Assembly: GCA_050290225.1 (NCBI GenBank)
Contig: JBNKHG010000022.1
Coordinates: 1 to 10,130, forward strand
Reading direction: 5' to 3'
Source of the DNA: JBNKHG01 sp050290225
GTDB lineage: Bacteria > Pseudomonadota > Gammaproteobacteria > Pseudomonadales > Cellvibrionaceae
Length of the DNA stretch: 10,130 bases
The notes under the pieces are model-generated. The model was not told the origin of the DNA. It did not search any database and saw only the letters and a program-made list of their open reading frames with translations. Numbering within the stretch: position 1 is the first letter of the stretch; every line of letters begins with the position of its first letter. Position numbers and translations under genes: made by a program. Below, one piece after another: positions 6,806-10,130 of the stretch.

Positions 6806-6863
6806 CGACATATTTACGACATCAGTGCGCTACAAATATACGACATCATGGTTGTCATTTCAA
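6806..6863 (-). promoter_or_regulatory. Antitoxin promoter with two direct-repeat operators
   Basis: On the minus strand TTGAAA (6863-6858) and TATATT (6840-6835) are separated by exactly 17 nt, giving a predicted start of transcription near 6828 and a leader of about 30 nt. A direct repeat reading AT(T/A)TACGACATCA on the plus strand occurs at 6812-6824 and 6836-6848, a 24-bp period. One copy overlaps the -10 box and the other lies just after the start point. This is the layout expected for autorepression by an AbiEi-type antitoxin, which binds repeats in its own promoter. The repeats are seen; the binding is inferred. Confidence 0.68.
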
Positions 6864-6895
6864 CGCGATAAATCATTTATTAATCAGAATGTTAT

Positions 6896-6930
6896 ATGAT
6901 AATAAGAAAATTGGCCAAACCCCTTATCAT
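6896..6930. repeat. Inverted repeat ATGATAA / TTATCAT in intergenic gap
   Basis: Perfect 7-bp arms lie at 6896-6902 and 6924-6930, 21 nt apart, and an 8-bp palindrome TTGGCCAA (6911-6918) lies between them. The gap between the antitoxin promoter and the SDR remnant contains nothing else clear. The arms are short and AT-rich, so this could be chance; it may also be a regulator site or the edge of an inserted segment. Confidence 0.3.
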
Positions 6931-6937
6931 TAGGTAG

Positions 6938-7219
6938 TCGAAAGCGGAAGGCAGCCAGGTGTTCTCCGATAGTGCGCTGACCACGGTGGAGAAAGCGGCG
7001 GCCATTATCCTGGATGGCATCCGCGACGGGCGCTGGCGGATTATGGTGGGCGCGGATGCGGTGGAGCTGGACAGGCTGGTGCGGGAGACGCCGGACGAGA
7101 TTTATGACGAGGATTTTGTGGGTCGTATAACGAGCTGGCGCTGTCGGCCGTATTCCGAGTTGGTGCCGAGGTCTTTGGTTATAGGCATCCCGCTGGAATT
7201 TGCAAAATGTTCTCCGTGA
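6938..7219 (+). pseudogene. 3' remnant of an SDR family oxidoreductase
   Basis: The frame opens after a TAG at 6935-6937 and gives SALTTVEKAAAIILDGIRDG (about 6971-7030), then RWRIMVGADAVELDRLVRE and DEIYDEDFV. This is the typical C-terminal tail of a group of SDR proteins of about 280-300 residues. The Rossmann fold, NNAG motif and catalytic YxxxK are absent, and the bases upstream to 6850 carry no SDR sequence. A GTG at 6959 exists but has no function evident. After GRITSW the residues stop resembling the family, and the last 41 nt run antisense into the end of the second DUF4143 gene. It is a fragment left by deletion or insertion and is not related in detail to the two intact SDR genes in this window. 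The segment looks more GC-rich than its immediate surroundings. Confidence 0.68.
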
Positions 7220-8420
7220 TCAGCGAAGGTGAGTCGCAGTTGTTGATAACCAGCCCGTAAGGGGCCTGGTGCAACTCCATAAACTGAATTAGGGAGGTGA
7301 GTTGCTTTTTGGTGGTGTTGGATTGGTATTTGATCTCGACGGGTAGGAGGCCGAAAGAGCCCTCCAGTATCAGGTCGATTTCCCCACCCGCTTTGGTTCT
7401 GAAGTGATAATACTGCAGGTTTCGGGCGCTAACGGCTTGTACACCGCGTATTATTTCTTCAACCACGAAAGACTCAAATACATTACCCAGGCGGGGATAA
7501 AATTCCAGCTCTTCCCGGGTGAATATGTTTTGCAAATAAAGCAATAATCCGGAATCCCGGAAATGCCCTTTGGGCAGGGATGTGGTGGTCTTGATTTTGG
7601 AGGTTTTAAAGGCGGGTAATTCCCGCCAGAAAAAAGTGCCGTTGATGATTTGCATATAATCGCGAACGGATTTTTCAGTGGTTTCCACCGAACGGGCCAC
7701 TTCCGATTTGTTGACGATGGTGCCGGAGAGCGAGGCGAGCATTTTAATCACTCGTTGGTATTTTAAAAGATCAATTTTCGGAAACAGGCTACGCATATCG
7801 CGGTTGATGTAGGTATTGAAGTAGTTTTCCATCCAATCCAGGAAATAATCCGGGCCATCGTGCAATACTGGCTGCGGATAACCGCCCTTTAATAAATAGT
7901 GCAGAATCCGCTCCAACGATTTCGATGGTTGGAGCTGCTTTAACTCCGTAAGGTCTGCCGAAGTGAGCTTTTTCTCAAACACATTGAACAGTGGACTTAA
8001 TGGCGCCGCCTCGAATTCGTTCATTTTGAACGGCGACAATTCCACAATGGCCACTCTGCCAGCCAGGGTTTCGCTGACATTTTTCATCAGTTCAAAGCTG
8101 GCAGACCCGGTGAGGATGAACCGCCCGTTGAGATGCCGGTTCTCGTCGACGACGCCTCGCAACGTCGTAAACAGCTCAGGACAGGTCTGCGCTTCGTCAA
8201 GAATCACATGCTGGCTGTTCTCACGAAAGAACAGCACCGGATCACTGAGAATCCTCTCCTGGTGAACCGGGTTTTCCAGGTCGTAATACTTCCAGTTATG
8301 GCCAACCATGCGGGCCAGGGTGCTTTTTCCGCACTGTCGTACACCGAGTATGACGACAATCGGAAATGACTTGCACAAGTGATGGGTTCGAGCTTGAAGG
8401 TTTCGTTTGTAGGCATCCAT
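7179..8420 (-). CDS. AAA family ATPase with DUF4143 C-terminal domain (second copy)
   Basis: A 413-residue COG1373-type ATPase, from a branch different from the first copy. Walker A GVRQCGKS is at 26-33, YYDLENP at 45-51, Walker B HVILDE at 71-76, sensor-1-like LTGSAS at 103-108, and R122 in ETLAGR. The middle part holds LKGGYPQPVL (177-186), YINRDMR (204-210) and HFRDSGLLLYL (286-296). The DUF4143 end retains a PD-(D/E)XK-like pattern, GGEIDLILE (E347, D349) and PVEIKY (E362, K364). All key residues are present, so the protein is probably functional; its biological role is not known. ATG 8420 gives a start typical of the family. No Shine-Dalgarno site is visible, and a weak promoter sits right at the start codon. 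Its 3' end overlaps the antisense SDR remnant by 41 nt. Confidence 0.92.
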   Translation of the reverse strand: MDAYKRNLQARTHHLCKSFPIVVILGVRQCGKSTLARMVGHNWKYYDLENPVHQERILSDPVLFFRENSQHVILDEAQTCPELFTTLRGVVDENRHLNGRFILTGSASFELMKNVSETLAGRVAIVELSPFKMNEFEAAPLSPLFNVFEKKLTSADLTELKQLQPSKSLERILHYLLKGGYPQPVLHDGPDYFLDWMENYFNTYINRDMRSLFPKIDLLKYQRVIKMLASLSGTIVNKSEVARSVETTEKSVRDYMQIINGTFFWRELPAFKTSKIKTTTSLPKGHFRDSGLLLYLQNIFTREELEFYPRLGNVFESFVVEEIIRGVQAVSARNLQYYHFRTKAGGEIDLILEGSFGLLPVEIKYQSNTTKKQLTSLIQFMELHQAPYGLVINNCDSPSLITENILQIPAGCL

Positions 8421-8426
8421 ATTCGT

Positions 8427-8455
8427 ATGGTAAGGTCGAAATTGGATGGTGTAAA
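8427..8455 (-). promoter_or_regulatory. Possible promoter of the second DUF4143 gene, leaderless
   Basis: On the minus strand TTTACA (8455-8450) and TACCAT (8432-8427) are separated by 17 nt, which would place the start of transcription on or next to the ATG at 8420. The -10 box is poor, so confidence is low; it gains some weight from the absence of a Shine-Dalgarno site. Confidence 0.35.
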
Positions 8456-8469
8456 GGGAAAATTTTGGC

Positions 8470-8511
8470 TAGATTCATCTAAAATCGTACGCTGCAGTCG
8501 AATTTAGACTG
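8470..8511. repeat. Two short dyads upstream of the second DUF4143 gene
   Basis: TAGATTCATCTA (8470-8481) is a perfect dyad with 5-bp arms, and CAGTC / GACTG (8495-8499 and 8507-8511) is a second one with a 7-nt loop. They sit between the divergent second DUF4143 gene and the DUF234 gene. Both are short enough to occur by chance, but they could be operator half-sites. Confidence 0.3.
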
Positions 8512-8575
8512 TTTGTTAAGGTTTAAGTCGCTCGAAGAGTGATAACCCCCGGTCTTTAGCCTGTTGACCGTCAGC

Positions 8576-8622
8576 CCGATTGGGGGGATGTCCGATTGGG
8601 GGGGTTGACGGGGGTGGCGGGG
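8576..8622 (+). repeat. G-rich tandem repeat with possible G-quadruplex
   Basis: The unit CCGATTGGGGGG occurs at 8576-8587 and again at 8592-8603 (16-bp period). The stretch contains G-runs of 6 (8582-8587), 7 (8598-8604), 5 (8610-8614) and 4 (8619-8622) bases with intervening loops of 10, 5 and 4 nt. Four runs of at least four G could fold into a G-quadruplex on the plus (coding) strand of the ATPase gene starting at 8691. The repeats are seen directly; folding is inference. Confidence 0.55.
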
Positions 8623-8627
8623 TACTT

Positions 8628-8679
8628 TTACCTTTAAAGGTAATTACTGTTTAAGGATAGAACTTTTAAAGGTTAATAT
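8628..8679 (+). promoter_or_regulatory. Twin palindromic operator and promoter before the DUF234 ATPase
   Basis: TTACCTTTAAAGGTAA (8628-8643) is a perfect 16-bp palindrome. A related copy AACTTTTAAAGGTT (8661-8674; 11 of 14 bases the same) lies with its centre exactly 32 bp away, about three helical turns, so the two would face the same side of the DNA. A -10-like TAATAT (8674-8679) adjoins the second copy, with a weak TTAAGG (8651-8656) 17 nt upstream. The predicted start point is about 5 nt before ATG 8691, making the mRNA almost leaderless. Confidence 0.55.
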
Positions 8680-8690
8680 TTGGTGTACCC

Positions 8691-10130
8691 ATGCATCGTG
8701 ATTTGGATTTGATTGTCGACCGTGAGCAGGAAGTTGCGCGGCTCCACGAGCTGCTTGGACGGGGGCAGCCGCAGTTGGCGCTAATGTACGGGCGTCGCCG
8801 GGTCGGCAAGACCTACCTCCTGGGGCGAGCCTGGAATGATACTCCGTCTTTTTATTTCACCGCCTCCGAAACAACGCCGGCACAGAACCGCAATGCCTTG
8901 TTGGCGGCCTTCGCAGCCTGGTCCGGCGAAACTATCCATGCTGAAGATTATCCGACCTGGCGGACCGTGTTCCGGTTGCTGCTGGAATACAGGTCGCCGG
9001 AACCATTAGTTATCACCATCGATGAGTTCCAGTACCTTGGTGAAAACGCAAAGGACCTCTATGCCGTTGCTTCGGAATTGAATGCCGCCTGGGAAATGCG
9101 GCGTCCGCCCCGATCGCTGCTTCTGGTCATTTCGGGGTCGGCCGTACGAACACTCGAAAGCCTTAATGATGGCGGTTCTCCCCTCTATGGCCGCTTTGCC
9201 TGGCAAACCCGTCTCCGGCCCTTCAATTACTGGTATGCCGGTCAGTTGGCCGGATTCGACACGCCCAGGGAGCGGGCCTGCGCTTATGGCCTGTTCGGCG
9301 GAACACCACGCTATCTTGCGGCAATCGTTCCGCGGTTTTCCCTGGCGGAGAATGCCACATCGCTCCTGCTCGAACCGGCCGGTGAGGTCCGCGAACTCAT
9401 CCAGACAGCCTTGTTCCAGGAGCAGGGGTTGAGAGACATCCCCAAGTATGCTGCCATCCTGCGCGCTATCGGTCGTGGGAGAACCCGCCTCAATGACATT
9501 GCTCATAGCGCCGGTTTGACCGCCGACCCCCCATTGCGGAGGAAGGTGGAGCAGCTTATTCACCTGGATTACGTAATGGCGGGGCGTAACCTTGACGCCA
9601 AATCCAAGGAGCCTTACCGGTATCGCATTTCCGACCCGGCATTTCGCTTCTATTACGAATTTGTCGCGCCTCTCGAAAGTGCATTGGCGACTCAGGATGC
9701 CGGTGCGATCTGGAAGGCGCACATAGAGCCACAGCTCGATAGCTACATGGGGCTGATTTTCGAAAGAATAGTGGAAGAGGCCTATTACCGGCTGAGAGAG
9801 AAGCTCGACCTCCCGTTGGTACGGGAGTGGGGCCGCTGGGAAGGTGTGGATCGGGATCGGGAGCCGCTGGAGATCGACATTGCCACTCGCTTGATGGACA
9901 AGCGGGTTCTCACCGGGGCGGTCAAATGGAACCGAAGCGCGGTGGATGTGGATGTGCACAGGGCGCATCTCGATATGCTAAACCGTCTGGCCAAATCCGG
10001 TGTGGGATGGGCGCACGCGGCGCAGGATTCGGCTTCTCCGCTACTTTATGTTGCGGCAGGCGGCTTCACCGACCGCTTTCGCGAGGAGGCAACCGGCGCC
10101 AGGAACGAGGTTTACCTCTGGACGCTCGAA
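8691..10130 (+). CDS. ATP-binding protein, archaeal-ATPase / DUF234 family (3' end beyond window)
   Basis: The frame is open for 480 codons from ATG 8691 to the window edge without a stop. An N-terminal P-loop ATPase (COG1672-like) has Walker A GRRRVGKT at 34-41, the FYFTASE segment at 54-60, Walker B LVITIDEFQYL at 106-116 (D111, E112), sensor-1-like ISGSAV at 147-152, LYGR at 165-168 and FGGTPRYL at 202-209. A winged-helix region covers about 250-300 (LNDIAHSAGL; KVEQLIHLDYV), then YRISDPAFRFYYEFV at 311-325. The DUF234 end has a PD-(D/E)XK-like pattern: EIDIA (E394, D396) and GAVKW (K412). No function is established for this family. The start is constrained by an in-frame TAA at 8667-8669 with no other start codon between. 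No strong Shine-Dalgarno site is present (GGTG at 8682-8685 at best). It is divergent from the second DUF4143 gene. The family is usually about 450-490 residues, so little should be missing. Confidence 0.92.
   Translation, partial: MHRDLDLIVDREQEVARLHELLGRGQPQLALMYGRRRVGKTYLLGRAWNDTPSFYFTASETTPAQNRNALLAAFAAWSGETIHAEDYPTWRTVFRLLLEYRSPEPLVITIDEFQYLGENAKDLYAVASELNAAWEMRRPPRSLLLVISGSAVRTLESLNDGGSPLYGRFAWQTRLRPFNYWYAGQLAGFDTPRERACAYGLFGGTPRYLAAIVPRFSLAENATSLLLEPAGEVRELIQTALFQEQGLRDIPKYAAILRAIGRGRTRLNDIAHSAGLTADPPLRRKVEQLIHLDYVMAGRNLDAKSKEPYRYRISDPAFRFYYEFVAPLESALATQDAGAIWKAHIEPQLDSYMGLIFERIVEEAYYRLREKLDLPLVREWGRWEGVDRDREPLEIDIATRLMDKRVLTGAVKWNRSAVDVDVHRAHLDMLNRLAKSGVGWAHAAQDSASPLLYVAAGGFTDRFREEATGARNEVYLWTLE

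Noticed and set aside
8560..8660. CRISPR array or transposon end suggested by the G-rich repeats
   Set aside because: There are only two units with a 16-bp period and no spacers, and no transposase or terminal inverted repeat is seen in the window.
9006..9968. Minus-strand open frame of 320 codons opposite the DUF234 ATPase
   Set aside because: The plus-strand frame is open for 480 codons and has the family motifs; the antisense frame has no recognisable domain.
1..10130. tRNA, rRNA or riboswitch
   Set aside because: No cloverleaf, conserved rRNA segment or aptamer-like leader was recognised by eye in the intergenic stretches.

Overview
The window looks like part of a proteobacterial chromosome, most likely a gammaproteobacterium: coding density is high, Shine-Dalgarno sites are clear in the left half, and the gene content is an acyl/oxo-acid catabolic operon next to an accessory region. 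No marker gene fixes the taxon, so this placement is inference.

Left part (1-4997, all + strand): a metabolic cluster. It begins inside an E1-beta subunit of a 2-oxoacid dehydrogenase (transketolase C-terminal domain). This is followed by a free-standing 81-aa lipoyl-domain protein, a 231-aa E2 acyltransferase consisting of the catalytic domain only, two different classical SDR oxidoreductases, and, after a 215-bp gap, an acyl-CoA ligase of the ANL (AMP-binding) family resembling the crotonobetaine/carnitine-CoA ligase group. The first four genes are tightly packed (12-nt gap, 4-nt overlap, 13-nt gap) and probably co-transcribed. A reasonable reading is that alcohol groups are oxidised by the SDRs, a 2-oxo acid or acetoin-like compound is cleaved to an acyl-CoA by the dehydrogenase complex, and the ligase activates a free acid. 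The substrate cannot be read from the sequence. The E2 is split into two proteins and has no visible E3-binding domain.

Right part (4992-10130): an accessory region with toxin-antitoxin and AAA ATPase genes. On the minus strand lie a DUF6088/AbiEi-type antitoxin (6796-6383), an AbiEii-type toxin cut off after about 50 residues (6393-6193), and a DUF4143 AAA ATPase with a C-terminal PD-(D/E)XK-like domain (6176-4992) whose stop codon interlocks with that of the ligase. Next come the 3' remnant of an unrelated SDR (about 6938-7219, + strand), a second DUF4143 ATPase (8420-7179, - strand), and a third, diverged ATPase of the archaeal-ATPase/DUF234 type (from 8691, + strand, running off the window). 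Three ATPase-nuclease-like proteins within 5 kb, an antitoxin whose toxin is broken, and a gene remnant indicate a region of repeated insertion and deletion.

Regulation visible in the sequence: the antitoxin has a good promoter (TTGAAA-17-TATATT) with two 13-bp direct repeats at a 24-bp period. The first DUF4143 gene has a dyad-rich operator over its promoter and appears nearly leaderless. The DUF234 gene is preceded by two related palindromes 32 bp apart and a G-rich tandem repeat. None of the three ATPase genes has a convincing Shine-Dalgarno site, unlike the catabolic genes.
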